Part shown: positions 10,675-22,883 of the stretch, in pieces | How the letters are laid out: each line of letters opens with the position of its first letter | How positions within the stretch are numbered: position 1 is the stretch's first letter | Assembly: GCA_944990035.1 (NCBI GenBank) | Contig: CALYLX010000128.1 | Location: forward strand, 806,001-870,000 | Reading direction: 5' to 3' | DNA length: 64,000 bases | Source of the DNA: Clitopilus passeckerianus | Lineage: Eukaryota > Basidiomycota > Agaricomycetes > Agaricales > Entolomataceae | Notes under the pieces: model-generated | Told to the model about the DNA's origin: nothing | The model's database searches: none | The model's input: only the letters and a program-made list of their open reading frames with translations | Position numbers and translations under genes: made by a program

Positions 10675-13600
10675 TCACATCTGAAATTGACCAAGAGCCT
10701 CCCTTGCAACAATCATATGCAACTCTTCAATTTCGCTACTTGCCTCCTTTGCCATCACACGGACAACGTTATCGCTGTCTGTTACCGCGAGGTAGGATAA
10801 CACATTTTGTAGTCTCTTCATCGTCGAACTGGAAAGTTCGATCTGGTTTACGCTGCCATCGTTAATCTGGTTGATAGTCTCTCGAACGACGACGGCTACG
10901 AAGTGGATGGCAGCTCGTCTGAAGGCAGAGAACGAAGTGCTAGTAGATGTTGGTGTTGTGTCAATATCATCCGCCTCGGGAAGCTGCGTTTCCTTTCGCA
11001 TCGTTTGTTGCGTTGTTTGAAGCAAGTCAATCATAGCATTCGTAAGGGTTTCGAGGTATGGTAAGATGGCGAGCAGGCTCGTGCTTTGGCACTCAGCTAG
11101 CAGTGAAATCGCTGACATCCGGATGGCTGTTGGGAGATGTGATGACCTGAGCACCCCAAGAAGTGGAGGCAACAAGAGATCCGCTGTAATCAGAATATGA
11201 GACCCAATCCCCTGAGTCCCAAGATTCTGATACTTACAATACGAGGGTAAAGCAGCCCCGTACCCTCTGATGACGCTTCCTAGTGCTTCCCCAACTCTGA
11301 CCCTTAGATCCACATCCTTCTGTGTCAGGTTTCCCACAACCAATCCATCCTCGAGACCGCCACAATAGCTCCTAACCAAACTCCTCAGCACGTCTTTCCC
11401 AAACCCATCCACCATGGCTGCCAAACCCTGTACGGCATTAAGGTATAGATACGAATCTTCGTCCATGATGAATTGCATGAAGATCGACAGAATGGCCGGG
11501 GAAAGTGCTGCTCGCGATTCTTCAGATTCTTGCTTCAGGTCCTCTCTCCACAATTTCTGGCCGACGAGTTGGCGAAGGAGTAAAAGGCCATGTGCGCGGA
11601 CAGGAAGGATGGGATCTTGAATCAGCTTGAGAGCTTTTTGGTAGATGACTCGAGGATCATCGTCGTCGGTAGCTCGGGGCTGCTTATCCGAAGACGAGAG
11701 AACGTGCAGTTATAGTTACTTTGGCTTCTCTCGCGAGTCGAGCTATTTCTGAGGACTCAGACATAGTAAGAGGGTCAAGGAGGGCAAAGATGCCATTCAA
11801 GACGGGATCTGTTCGAACGGATAGATCTTCGTTGCCTAGACCGTTGTTAGCACCGGTGGACGAATTCGATGAAGTTTATCGCACCTTCTAGAACGGAGAG
11901 CAATAGGTTCAGGGAGGTCTCCGTCAGTTCGTCTTCGTGCCTGAAATTTTCCTCCTCTGCATCCTCATCATCACTATCACCCTCGTTCTCTTCTGCAGGA
12001 GGCGTGGGTTCCACGACGAGAGCTGGGTGCTTCGTTCCATGGCTATTCAGGAGAGGGTTCTGGGCTCGTTTCGTCCCTGAAGGCTCCAGCACCGACTTGA
12101 TAAATGACAGAACATGAGTAGACTTGAAGAAGGTGAAAGAGGATGTCGATTTTTCTGTAGACAGTGTCTGTATACGCATGATAATCTGAAGGCAATGTAA
12201 GGATCTGTCACTCAGGTGAGCAAGGCTCTCTCAAAATGAACGGGGAATCGGACAAACCGCAACTGATCATCTCCATCTTCGCGTCCCTTGAAGTTTCGGT
12301 ACCTGTCTAACAATTTGATGAATAGTTGGGACAGTATGTCTGGCCTGTCTAATTTCTGAAGAGTCTGCGTGTAATGGTCCGGATCAGGGTAGAGATTGAG
12401 CATAGAGACGAAATCCGTTTCTTCGTCATTTGCCGATGCTAGATCTGCCAAGGTCAAGGAAGGTTGTGTTTCCGACCTGCCGAGTATGATTCGTTAATAG
12501 TTCCTTCGAGGCAGGCTGCGTACATACATATCCCTCCTGATAACATTCCCCTCTAGATCTAGCTCCCATGCGTTATCCTGATCCTCAAATATACTCCAAA
12601 GAATCCTCGTGGCGTCTCCAGCTCCCGTGATTCTCCCCCATGTCAGCAGAATGCCTTGGATTGATTCCTTCAAAGCTGGATCGGCTACCTTGCCTGTGTC
12701 GGCACGGTATGAGATGGAGTAAAGGGCGGGTATGATTGGGGATAAAAGAGACGTGATGAATACGGGAGATGGATCAGCATTTGTGACGAGAGTTATTAGC
12801 TTGGGTAAATTCATGGAACTAGACAATTTCCCTGCGTCCCTTTGGGAGGATGCTACAACGAAGGGTTCGTGAAGGATAGAGAGAAGGAGGTCGGATACGA
12901 GTTCTCGTTGCTGGAAGAAGTTTTCTCCAGACAGTATTCTTGAGATAACCCAGGAGGCCACCCGTTTATTTGTAGTGCTTTCATGCGAGCCGAGCAAGTC
13001 AATTATTCTCGGAAGCATTATATTGAAGTATTCCTGGGACAGACATGTCAGGGCGGCGGTTAATTTGTGCATGAGGATTATGAACCTTTGGTTCCATACT
13101 CGAGGGATCTTGGTCAGTATCTTGACAATCTGTTCCAGCTTTTCCGGCATTTTCTCGCTTGGGGAAGCCTCCCCTTCTCCGAAAGTGGCACCGATTAGGC
13201 CTTTGAGACCTTGTGGCCGAAGTAACTGACCCGTGAGGAATGAGGATGATAGTTTGCGGACATGGGGAAGCGATGAAGGGCGCTGTAGGGCACCCAGTGC
13301 AATCATTGACCGGTACGGTGAAAGTCTACAGAAATTCAGCAATGTATCCGCCATTGCGAGAACAAAACGCACTTGTTCAACAAGCGCAATATCAATGGAC
13401 GAATTGGATCAAGTGGCTTCAAGTTTTCAGAAACCCATCGTTTTGGCAGCCACCCGACAGTCAAGCTCGGCAAAAGTAGGTCTTCGAGGTGTGTTTGGAG
13501 AATGGTACTCGTAATCTCAGTTTCGGCGAAATCTGTGCCGTTGAATATGAGGGTCGAAATATCCACGAGCATGTTTGTTAGGGTCCTATAATCATCTGCC

Positions 13601-14006
13601 TGGGTTTCTGGCTCGATCTCGTTGATCTTTGATGTTGACTGGACCGGTACATTTTCAGGAAGAGTTAAATGGGTCTTGACGAGGAGAAGTCTTGGTCCCC
13701 ACTTGAAGACAATGGATATCAGGGTCCTGACCAAGGAGAAATCCCTTGCACCTAGTAGCGGTTCAGTACTGCCGGGCGGTTGAGTAGGATCTGCTGAATG
13801 TCAGCAAGGACAGCCAATGCTTCACGAGCAGTTCGTAGTTCAAGTTGTTCTGGGGACTCTTCTTCGAGATTTACCGTTGCACCCCTTTTTTCATAATAAC
13901 GTGTCAACCGTAAGGCGAGTATCTCTTTCAGTTGATTCGTTGAATATCCTTTTGAATCGACAAGACATTCGCCATCCTTTAAAGCAGCTGCCAAATCTTC
14001 GCTCAT
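10675..14006 (-). CDS. RTP1: RTP1/TANGO6-like RNA polymerase II assembly/import factor (frame break near 13775)
   Basis: HEAT-repeat protein of the Rtp1/TANGO6 family, implicated in nuclear import and assembly of RNA polymerase II. The RTP1_C1-type region is clear (DPILPVRAHGLLLLRQLV, then EDSYLYLNAVQGLAAMVDGFG), and an RTP1_C2-like helix pair lies near the C-terminus. Start ATG 14004-14006; stop at 10675-10677. About eight exons join with GT-AG introns, for example the intron whose donor GTGCGT follows LRLLNK. About 980 aa. Between the first exon (ends ..LLNRP) and LLGARDFSLVRTLIS the frame slips by one missing base with no possible intron; the C run 13774-13776 (plus-strand ggg) is the likely site. 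Divergent from the carrier gene, 158 bp away. Confidence 0.85.
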
Positions 14007-14164
14007 CGTCTGTCGGAAGGAGTTACCATGCTGTTCCGCGTAGAGTCCTTTGGCTCATGTGATTTTGACACGCTCCTCATTAGCCATTTCCTTAAAATGA
14101 CCTTCCAAGTAACCGGGCCAAGGTTACTTCAAAGTTATCCTTTCTTTCTGCTACGATCGTAACA

Positions 14165-15480
14165 ATGCCAGTGAGCGACTCTGTTATCCATTCTATTGCT
14201 GGTGCAACTGGCGGTATGCTCGCCATGACCGCGACATAGTGAGTGGCGAACGCGTATTTACGCAGCTCGAAGCTAATGTGCCATTAGTCCTCTGGTTTAT
14301 GTGTCGACACGGGCAGCTGTAAACACCAACAAGGAGAAGAAGGTACAGATTATCTTAATCAAAAGATTTGTACACTGACATTCTCGACAGTCTGTATTGG
14401 AGGTTGTGACTGAAACCATCCAAAAGGAAGGTATTGCCGGTTTGTACAGCGGCTTGAGCTCAAGCTTGCTCGGTATCGCCTTCACGAATGGGTTCGTCTG
14501 TCCCTTCTTCCATCGCAACTTGTTGATGACGCATTATTCTATTAGAGTCTACTATTACTTCTATGAGCGCTCCCGAGGCATCATCCTCAAGGCCCGCGCC
14601 GGCAGCAAAGGACTTTCAACCCTCGAATCCATGCTAGCAGGCTTGATCGCAGGCTCAGCAACAACCCTCATTACCAATCCTATCTGGGTCGTCCAGACCG
14701 CGCAAACAGTCCGTACTCTCGAGCCGGACTCGGAGAACCCTGCCGAGAAGCATGTAGTAAAGAAGAAGCTGGGTTTGCTCGAAACTATCAACCACATCCT
14801 TGCCAAAGATGGCGTTGGGTACAAACATCAGCCTATGTCTAGTTGCTGGTAGCTGATAACCTTCTTTAGCGCGTTGTGGCGCGGTATTGGGCCAGCCCTG
14901 GTCCTGGTCATTAACCCAATCATCCAATATACCGTCTTTGAGCAACTCAAGAATTTCTTGGTCGCAAGACGGACAAACACCCTCCGCCTCGCCGGTGCAG
15001 CCCCTACCGCTACTGCCATCCTCACAGATTGGGACTTCTTCCTCCTTGGAGCATTGTCTAAGTTCGGTACGTTCACGGAGCAAATTACCATCTTCCCTAG
15101 CTAATTCGGTCTTAAAGTTGCAACTGGATCAACATACCCCTACATGTACGTTTTCATATATTTTGTCAATGCTGCTTTTCTTAACTTCATGCAAGCGTCA
15201 TGAAATCTCGACTTCAAGCGGGTCAATCAAAGGCTCTGAAATACAAATCCTCCCTGGAGGGCTTGTTAGCTATTCTGAAAGACGAGGGGATGGCCGGTCT
15301 TTACAGGGGCGTTGGGAGCAAGCTCGTGCAAAGCGTGCTCACCGCCGCATTCCTCTTTGCCAGCCAGCATAAGCTTTACATGTTGACCAAGAGTGTGAGT
15401 TCATCGTGGTATTCAATTAAAAGAACTCAACAGTTGACAATTTTGGCATTTTGAAGGTGATAGCACCAGCAACGAAGTAA
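14165..15480 (+). CDS. ANT1: Peroxisomal-type adenine nucleotide carrier (SLC25A17/PMP34/Ant1 family)
   Basis: Mitochondrial-carrier-family protein, most like peroxisomal ATP/AMP and cofactor carriers. Exons: 14165-14238, 14288-14342, 14391-14491, 14544-14818, 14870-15066, 15118-15145, 15196-15394, 15457-15480. Three carrier repeats are visible. Repeat 1: TYPLVYVSTR and GIAGLYSGL. Repeat 2: TNPIWVVQT and ALWRGIGPALVLVINP. Repeat 3: TYPYIVMKSRLQ and GMAGLYRGV. PIQY and VYYYFYE-type residues match PMP34/PMP47. Roughly 315 aa, normal for the family. Peroxisomal rather than mitochondrial location is inferred from these motifs only. Confidence 0.85.
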
Positions 15481-15607
15481 CTAAGATTAGAATGCGTTGT
15501 TCTATAGATATCAGTATACTGGATTGTCATTGTGGTTGACCCTAATAATGTACAGATTTTTATCTTGTTGCTCAGGTTGTGTCTGTCTGTCTTGTGTTGT
15601 TTGGTGA

Positions 15608-18600
15608 TCATGAACTATGGTTTAGATTTACCCTCCTGAGCGTTCCCTGATTGAACATCCTCCAACTCAAGGCCCCCAGATCTGCCTTCAATGACTCCAC
15701 GTCATTCCTGAAGTCCTGATTACTGCTTCCTCCGTGTACGCCGCTCTGGTTGTAGCCGCCTCCATCAGGCAGCGTCTCCTTCCCGTCGTCCTGATCCAGC
15801 CATCTATCCAGTTGCGCAGTGATTGCTCTCGCCTTGAGTCTAAAATGTGTACGGATTACATCTCTCCAAGGGTCGGGTGGGTTCCGCAAATTGCCCAGCA
15901 TAGCAGTTTTGACGACCATGCGGCGGACGTTGGCTGAGTAGGCACGAGATTGGGGAGTTCCCCCGCTGTTCGCCCAACCGGGCTCGTTGAGGTACGGCTC
16001 GTCACATAGAATCATGGATTGGATTGAGATAAGGACTTGCAGGAGGGTCGATTTACCCGAGACCCAACCTGGCCCTTGCCAGGTCCCTAAGAGGGAGAGA
16101 CAGACCTTGCCATCCTAACGAGATGATCAGCAAAGAGCCACTAACTATTCAAGAGGGTAACTAACGGCGTAAAGATTGGGATTAAAGCGGTATTTCCCGC
16201 CATTTGTCTGTTTAAGTACTTTCAGTGACAATTCCACGCTTGGAAGATTCTTAGCTGACCGTGATATACTTAACGCTTGGAGGAGACTGGTTATAGCTGG
16301 GTCCTAGGAACACATCAAAGAGGTAGCAACCGTTCTCATAACTGGAGCTATGGTCAGCGTGGAGAAGTATGGAAGTGGGCTGAGACTTACGGTGTCCCTT
16401 CTGGCCCTGTGATTAGAACCTTAATCACGTCAATCCTGGTCTCGTCTACACGAAGGAAGACAGAAGAAGCCCAGGCCACAGGTAGATTAGTCGTGAGCAC
16501 GGCAAGCTAATCAGTAGGATGAATGTGAGTTCGGATCTCCGTCAAGAAGATCGTTGCGCCGATTCACCTCTTTCGCGATAGCGAGAGATCTTCTCGGTAT
16601 GTCAGAGTTGGCCAGCATCCTGGCTTCATTGCTATAGAAGAACTTGAACGAAGGTGAATAATCCTCATCGTCGGGTGTTTTTCCATCAGAGGGAGGCATG
16701 GTCAAGTCACAATATTCGAATCGAACTTGAGTCGCCCAATCCACATACTGCTTCTCAATATCTGCGTCAGATGCGCCAGCATCCACCACAATAGCGTGGG
16801 CTGAAGATGTAGAAAGCTTTGGTAACGATGATTGGAGCCTATCAACGAAAGCATCGCCCTTCGTATCTCGCAGCGAGCGATCAATGGCATTCGCGGTCGT
16901 CGTGATTCTTCGGCAGAAATCCGTAAGCTTCTGGTTGTCGTCAAGTGGTTCCCTCGTAGGCTGCTTCTCTTTGCCCTTCGATGTAGGAACAGTCATTCGT
17001 TTCTGCTCCTCCGTGAGTTCCTCAGCCGCCGTTTCGCGAGGCTTCGCCCCCTCGAGACCTTTCAACGCCGCTTGTGCTTGAATGGATATAACTTCCAAAA
17101 GCTCTCGTGGTCCAGGGCTGCCTTCATAGATGACCGTTCTCTCACGAACGGTACGCATGTTGCTTGATTTCGAGGGCTGATTTGGCTTCACTGAGTGAAC
17201 AACCATGATAGGCATTGCCATCATGCTTGCCAATGCTTCGTGGTTTGAGATAGTCTGTGAGGCAACATATGAACTACGAATGTTGTCCATGTCTGAAGGA
17301 AGGCTTACCTCAAGCCAATGAAGAAGCTCAAAGTACAGATTGGTACGATCTGACATATCTGCTAAGGAATCGTTCCTCAATAGAGAGCTGCAGACGTGGT
17401 TGAAGCGTCTGCGTAGATGGGCCAAGGTAGTTGGATGAACGAGGTAGTCACTAGCCTGTCCGCCTCCTGCTCGATGTAGGTTGGGGAGATAAACACGGGT
17501 TGCGGTCAAATGAGCGGCGAGCTTCTCGTCCTTGGTTCGCTGGATAGCTTGGGCCTCAAGCTGACCGGTGTTCTGGTATGATATAAGTTGTGTTTAAGAA
17601 CTGAATGAACATTTGAATGCATGAGCTTACATCCTCCTTGAGATCACCAGCATAGCCAGTTCCACCCTTTGCAGATTTACCAACGCCGATGCCGACATGG
17701 GGGATAACGGTCACAACACCGTCTATGATTGTGTTGACTGCATTCTCGGTCTTCCGACGCTTGGTCTTCCTCTCTTCATCGTCCTCTGCAGTTTCTTTCT
17801 CGTTCTGATTATAGAAAAGCTGCTCCAGCATGAAAAGGCCAACCCCGAGAACGGCGCCTTGAATGTCGGCGCAGTGAAATAGGGGATCATTGCTCATCGT
17901 CGCACCCAGCCTGCTGGCTCTTCCGCTGAGAAACTCTCGCCACAAACGAGACAGAAATCGGAATGGCATTTGGTACATGTTCTTCGGACAGCCTTCTGGA
18001 GTTGTTGAACATATGTATTAAATGACGACTATGGGAGAGTTTAGATTGTTTGAAACACGTATTGCACAGCACTCACGTATATCGCAAAGAAATCTTTCTT
18101 CTGGCGCCGAAACTTTGTGCCACACCCATTCGGACATGCCGCTTCTCCATCACTCAGCTGGCTGTACAAGCTGAACAAATGGACCTGCTCTCCGCGTTCT
18201 GGGCAGCCCTTCATCCATTCTCCTTGGGTCATAAGTTTCACCCGTTCGTTGAGTTCTGGGATGAGGATAACTTCGGCGTCTTCCTCAACCTCGACTACTT
18301 CTTCACGTCGATCCTTCGAGAAGAAGATGCCTAGGAGACCGTGAAAGGTCCTGTCACTCAGTAAAACTAGCTCAACAATACCTTCATACCTGCATATGGG
18401 TCTGCGTTTGCCTCGTTCTGTGCGGTTGCGCCGCCATTGTCGAGATCAGAATCGTAATCCATGAAATCGGCAGCTGCAGTAGTCCATTACATCGCATGCA
18501 ACAGTACAATTTATTGGATGGGATGTCATACCGTCGTCGTCGTCGTCTTCAGCCTCATCATCAGAGGCCATTTCAGCGTCATCGTCATCTGGTGTCTATA

Positions 18601-18889
18601 GATTCAGTCGTGAGTTATCTGTGCGTGTAGGAGGAGACAAAGGCCGTCTTACAGCTGGCCTCTTTCGTGTCGGAGGTTCTGCAGCTGGCTCGTCGTCCTT
18701 TATGTGATCGAAATGACCATCGAAAATCTGCTCCGCAGCTTCCATTACATCCTTATATTGCTTCAATGCAGCTCGTGCTTGTGCTGGGGTAGCACCCTAT
18801 TTCAGCGCGCATTTCAGCTTCTGAACGCGTCAGGAGTCCTCAGGGTAATAACGAACCATATCCACGAGCTGCTGAACCTCTTTCTCCAT
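15608..18889 (-). CDS. UBA - zinc-cluster (IBR-like) - BIRC6-type E2 fusion protein (frame break near 17910)
   Basis: Ubiquitin-conjugating enzyme with a BIRC6-like UBC domain at its C-terminus: ITGPEGTPYENGCYLFDVF, FNPNLYADGKVCLSLLGTW (catalytic Cys in VCLSLL), LQVLISIQSMILCDEPYLNEP and NEPGW. The N-terminus is a UBA domain (VQQLVDMGATPAQARAALKQ). An acidic stretch (TPDDDDAEMASDDEAEDDDD) follows, then paired cysteines, CPNGCGTKF and CTKCHSDFCLVCGE, resembling an IBR/half-RING zinc site, then FHCADIQGAVLGVGLF. Start is placed at ATG 18889 just before the UBA; an upstream exon cannot be excluded. Stop at 15608. About eight introns, the first with donor GTTCGT. After SAEEPAG the frame slips by one base (about 17904-17915). 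About 900 aa. It combines ubiquitin binding, an E3-like zinc site and an E2. Confidence 0.82.
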
Positions 18890-19270
18890 CGCGCTCTGAT
18901 AGAACTGAGGTTGGCCAGAACGAAGAAGTAGTAAGTGGTCTTTGACCTGCAACCACCCTAAACAGCCAGTATTGTCGCTTGCGCCTTTTAGGTAATCAGT
19001 TACATAACCGGTGGCTAAACCGTATAATTCTGGTGAAAATACAATAAATGACAACGAACCCCTACAGAACTAATGGGTGTCTACAGAGGAACGAAAAATG
19101 AGCGAGTAGTAGTGTGTAATAACAAATGCAAAAGATGAAACAGCCCTGCTAGTAAAGAAAGCAAATGATGAGAAACGCTAATCACTCATCACGATTCGTA
19201 TGTACAAAGCGGACGAAATGAGTTTTGTCTAAAAGACGACGAATATCCGAGATATACAAGTTGAGGTTGT
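18890..19270. other. Spacer between OPY2 stop and E2-fusion start (same strand)
   Basis: About 380 bp. It should hold the OPY2 3'UTR and the promoter of the E2-fusion gene. An open minus-strand frame extends from 18889 up to 19054 in phase with the UBA exon, so some of it could be extra N-terminal coding, but it does not resemble a domain. Nothing else is recognisable. Confidence 0.45.
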
Positions 19271-21190
19271 CTACTTGCGACTTTGTTGATCCGGATACGA
19301 GGGAAGTGGATTGTTAGTAAGTTCTGCCGTTAATGCAAGTGTGTCTAAGCTTGCTCGCTGTCGCCCTGCAATGGTCTTGAAGGCGCTAGGTGGGCCAGCT
19401 GATGGTTGTTGGGGAGCTTTGGCAGTTGAGCCTTCCACTATGAATGGGAACTGACTCAGGCCAGACGATACTGACAATTGAGAGCCGGTTGATCGCCCGA
19501 GGAAGCGTCGATCTGGAGGGGCCATGCCATTGCCTTCCCTGGCTCGAACCCATCTTGCGAAAGCGGCGAAGGTGGTAGGATGTTGATTGCCTGACCTGAT
19601 GGGCTTGCAAAAGTGCTCTGGCTGAAAGGCGAGGAAGGAGGTGACCTGATGCCTCTATTGGATATCGGGGACGGTGGGACAATGGGGAATTGTTCAAGAA
19701 GTGAGTCGGAGTTAGAGTTCCTCTTTGTAGTGGCGGTAGTAGATGCCGAAAATCTGCGCATGGACTGGGAGTCAGCTGCACTTTGCGCCTGCGCGTCAGC
19801 ATCACCCTGTGCCTCTTGTTGTTGTTCGGGCATCCGACCAACATCTGTAGGTGTTGGGACCAATTTTGCCATTGTGGTTCGGAAGGGAGAACGAATGCCT
19901 CCCTGAGCCTCTCCTGGACCATATGGACCAATCCGAACACGTGTAGCGCTGCTGATATCGATAACGGACCCTGCTTGGGTGCTGATACTGGTTGGACGGC
20001 TGCTACCACCATGCTGAGTCCAAGGAACTTCTGGGGTATCCAATTGATATTCCTGAGTGTTACGGACGCTCTCGAAGCGGGTGGATGTTGCCCCAGGGGA
20101 GGGATCATAGGTTGCATTGATTGAAGCCGCCTCGTCACTGAAGGGGTTGGAGAGGGACTGGCCGTCGTCGTCTGATATATCACCAGGACCAAATGACTTC
20201 GCAGCCAAAGGAGAAGTGACAGGAGGGCGATTGATAGTGGGGACCTTGAGTTCTCCAGAGCTGCTCCCTGCAGAAGAACCAGGAGCATTGATGACCTCGG
20301 CCTTGACAACACCAAGCACCTGTCTGACAGCTCCCTTGTTGGGGGTGATGATCATTGGGGCTTCGTTCAGGAAGTCGCTGGAGAAACTGGCACCGGACAT
20401 GTAAGAGTTCCTGGAGGATACGCCCGAAATGCCCGACTTCATAGACAAAGCATGCTTGGGTGGTGTACGGAGAGAATCCTTGGAGACGTTGACATGGTCG
20501 AGGTTGAGAACCAGTTCTGGAGAACGAGCTGGCCTCATCGGGTAGGTTGAATTTGAGGTCTGCGAGTTATTGTCCGATGCAGCCTCATTGGGTGGGATGA
20601 GTGCTATTGGAATGACATTGGTGCCTTCTGACCCAGCGGTTTGAATGGATATGGAATCTTCGAATGGGTTGACGGGAGCTGGAGGTGATTGACGGAGTGG
20701 TTGTGTCGCAGGAGCTTGGTGGCCGTCTTCCGATTGTGCAGCGTAATCGCGAACCACGTTCATCTCGGTCTGAGTAAAACGTTTTTCAGTTGGATCAGCG
20801 CGTTTGAGAACTTCTTCTGCTGAGGCAGGAACATCTGGTTGGGATGCAGGGGCTTGTCGAGCGCGAGCGCGAGATCGGCGTCGGTACCACAGAAAAGCGG
20901 CAATAGCCAATCCAAGGAAAATAAGTACGCCAACAATCGCCCCGGCAGTAGCGCCTTTACTGACACCACCTTTACTGCTACTATCGCTCCCTTTTGCGAC
21001 ACATTGAGTTACATAGCATGAGTTGCAACCCCTAGACAAGTAATTAAGTTTTGCCTGCCGTATGTGGAGCACTAAGAACGAACCTGTTGATAACGAAGCA
21101 ATCTTCATCAGCCGAGCAATTACAGGGAAGTGGTTCTGGGCAAGGAATGCAGTCTGCCGATTGTCGTGATAGAAGGGTGTCGATACGCAT
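19271..21190 (-). CDS. OPY2: OPY2-type membrane anchor of MAPK signalling
   Basis: Single-pass plasma-membrane protein that recruits the Ste50 adaptor in the HOG and filamentation MAPK pathways. Exons: 21084-21190, 19596-21031, 19271-19533; about 600 aa. ATG 21188-21190. The extracellular head is the Opy2 Cys-rich domain with eight cysteines (DCIPCPEPLPCNC, DEDCF, CNSCYVTQC). A transmembrane helix follows (GAIVGVLIFLGLAIAAFLWY) with a basic stop-transfer (RRRSRARARQ), then a long Ser/Pro-rich cytoplasmic tail. The C-terminal exon is reached through a 62-nt intron (19534-19595), restoring DRRFLGRSTGSQLS and QRASLDTLAL, typical of agaric OPY2 tails. Divergent from CAF16, 214 bp apart. Confidence 0.88.
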
Positions 21191-21404
21191 AATGAAAAAG
21201 AACGAAAGAATGTGAAGTTATGAATAAGTTAATATGAGAAATAAGTAGGAAGGAAAGAGAAAGCTGCTGGTCGTTGGCAACGGTGAGCCTGGCTGCTGCG
21301 CTTCAGGCTGAATGGTCGTCTCGAAGGAAGGGTCGTGTGGGAGTTGCTGATCTAATCAATATAAGAGCCTTAGTACACCGCCGGACCCCTTGAAATCACA
21401 AAAC

Positions 21405-22590
21405 ATGTCAGAAGGAACTGCCATGATCCAAGTTTCTCATTTGAGCTATTCTCATGATCATGGAGCAGCCCCAGCGCTCGTAGATATCAATCTCAGTCTT
21501 CCTAAGGGCTCTAGAACTATTCTCTGTGGCGCCAATGGAGGTCTGGCTACTTCTCGAGTCATGCACCTCGTCTTGCGATTAATCAAGAGATCTTAGCTGG
21601 AAAATCTACTCTTCTGCAGATTCTTGCTGGCAAGAAGCTCATTAGCAAACCAGGGACTATAGTCAAAGTCAAGGATCGCGATGTCTTCCGTGATACCCCA
21701 CCAGGCATAACTTACCTAGGAACAGAATGGTCCGATTTATCATCATTCACCTGGGCATCACGGTAAATACTGATCTCCTTGATTTTAGGGTAATGAACCC
21801 CGTCGTTCGAGGGGACATTGTCGTATCAGCATTTTTGGACTCGGTAGGAGGTTACAGACACAAGGAACGCCGAGATAAATTACTCGACATCCTTGACATT
21901 GACCTCGATTGGCATATGCACGCCATATCTGACGGTGAAAGGCGCCGGGTACAGTTATGCTTCGGTCTCATGATTGATTGGGACATTCTACTCCTCGACG
22001 AGGTAGGCTCAGTAATCCTGTCGAATCACCTATGTTCATTCCTTTCGTGTGCAGGTTACCGTCGATTTGGACGTAATGGTGCGCGACGAGCTCTGACCTT
22101 CCTCAAGCAGGATAGCGAAGAAAGAGGCGCCACCATCCTCTGTGAGTTACGATGACTTCCACGTCCTGTCATTGGTCACTTACGGGGGTTCAGACGCCAC
22201 CCACATCTATGATGGCCTCAATGAATTCCCGACCCACGTAGCTCATATGTCACTTGGCTCCTTCTTGACAGCTCCTGCTGCCTGGCCGGTCACAGAGGCA
22301 TCTCCCCTTATCAAAGAGTTCCCTGCGTCCACGTCCTTGTATAATGTAGCCCTCAACTGGCTTAAACAAGACCGCGAACAGCGTCGTCTCCTTGATATCA
22401 AGGGAGGAAAGCAGCGAGGCGCTCGTAGAGGCCAGGTGAGGCAAACCTCACGTTATTGCTCCACGGGTTGCTGATTGTCCCGGTCTAGACCGTCCCTTCG
22501 GATTCGGAGAGCTTTTACAGAAAGTGTGTTAGCTATTTTGAGTTTTTTTCTCCCTTACTGACATTGCATAGATATGATTATTCTCATTAG
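21405..22590 (+). CDS. CAF16: CAF16-type soluble ABC ATPase
   Basis: ABC protein without membrane domains, of the Caf16 group associated with CCR4-NOT. The Walker A GANGAGKSTLLQ is split by the first intron (donor at 21541). Then come GITYLGTEW and NPVVRGDI. The ABC signature is in the Caf16 form SDGERRRVQLCFGL, and Walker B is DILLLDEVTVDLDV. ATHIYDGLNEFPTHVAHM carries the switch His. The last two introns bridge to FYRKYDYSH and stop TAG 22588-22590, the usual Caf16 ending. ATG 21405-21407; about 285 aa. All junctions are GT-AG and in frame. Confidence 0.9.
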
Positions 22591-22609
22591 AGAATGGCAG
22601 AAATATTTC

Positions 22610-22740
22610 GTCAGCATTTGTGAACCTAGCTGTTCAACCTAGCATGTAGCATTCAACATCGCATTATCGCATTCATCATGGGATCATCACCCAGCATCTG
22701 TAGCATTATCATTTCAACATGTAGCGTATCCTTGTGCTCA
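22610..22740. repeat. Degenerate GCATT/CATGTAGCATT-type repeat between CAF16 and AIR1/2
   Basis: Low-complexity spacer with repeated units such as agcatgtagcattcaaca, cgcattatcgcattcatcat and agcatctgtagcattatc, then caacatgtagcg. It is non-coding, between the CAF16 stop and the AIR promoter. Confidence 0.55.
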
Positions 22741-22883
22741 ACCACGACCTAGTTCGTTAATTGATTAGTTGCACTGTTATATGAGCAAACCTGAGCTGAT
22801 TGTGATGATTACCAAACGGAGATAACTCCGCGTAATTTGCTGAAGCATCCACAAGCATACACTTTTACCAACACGCTCAAGTC

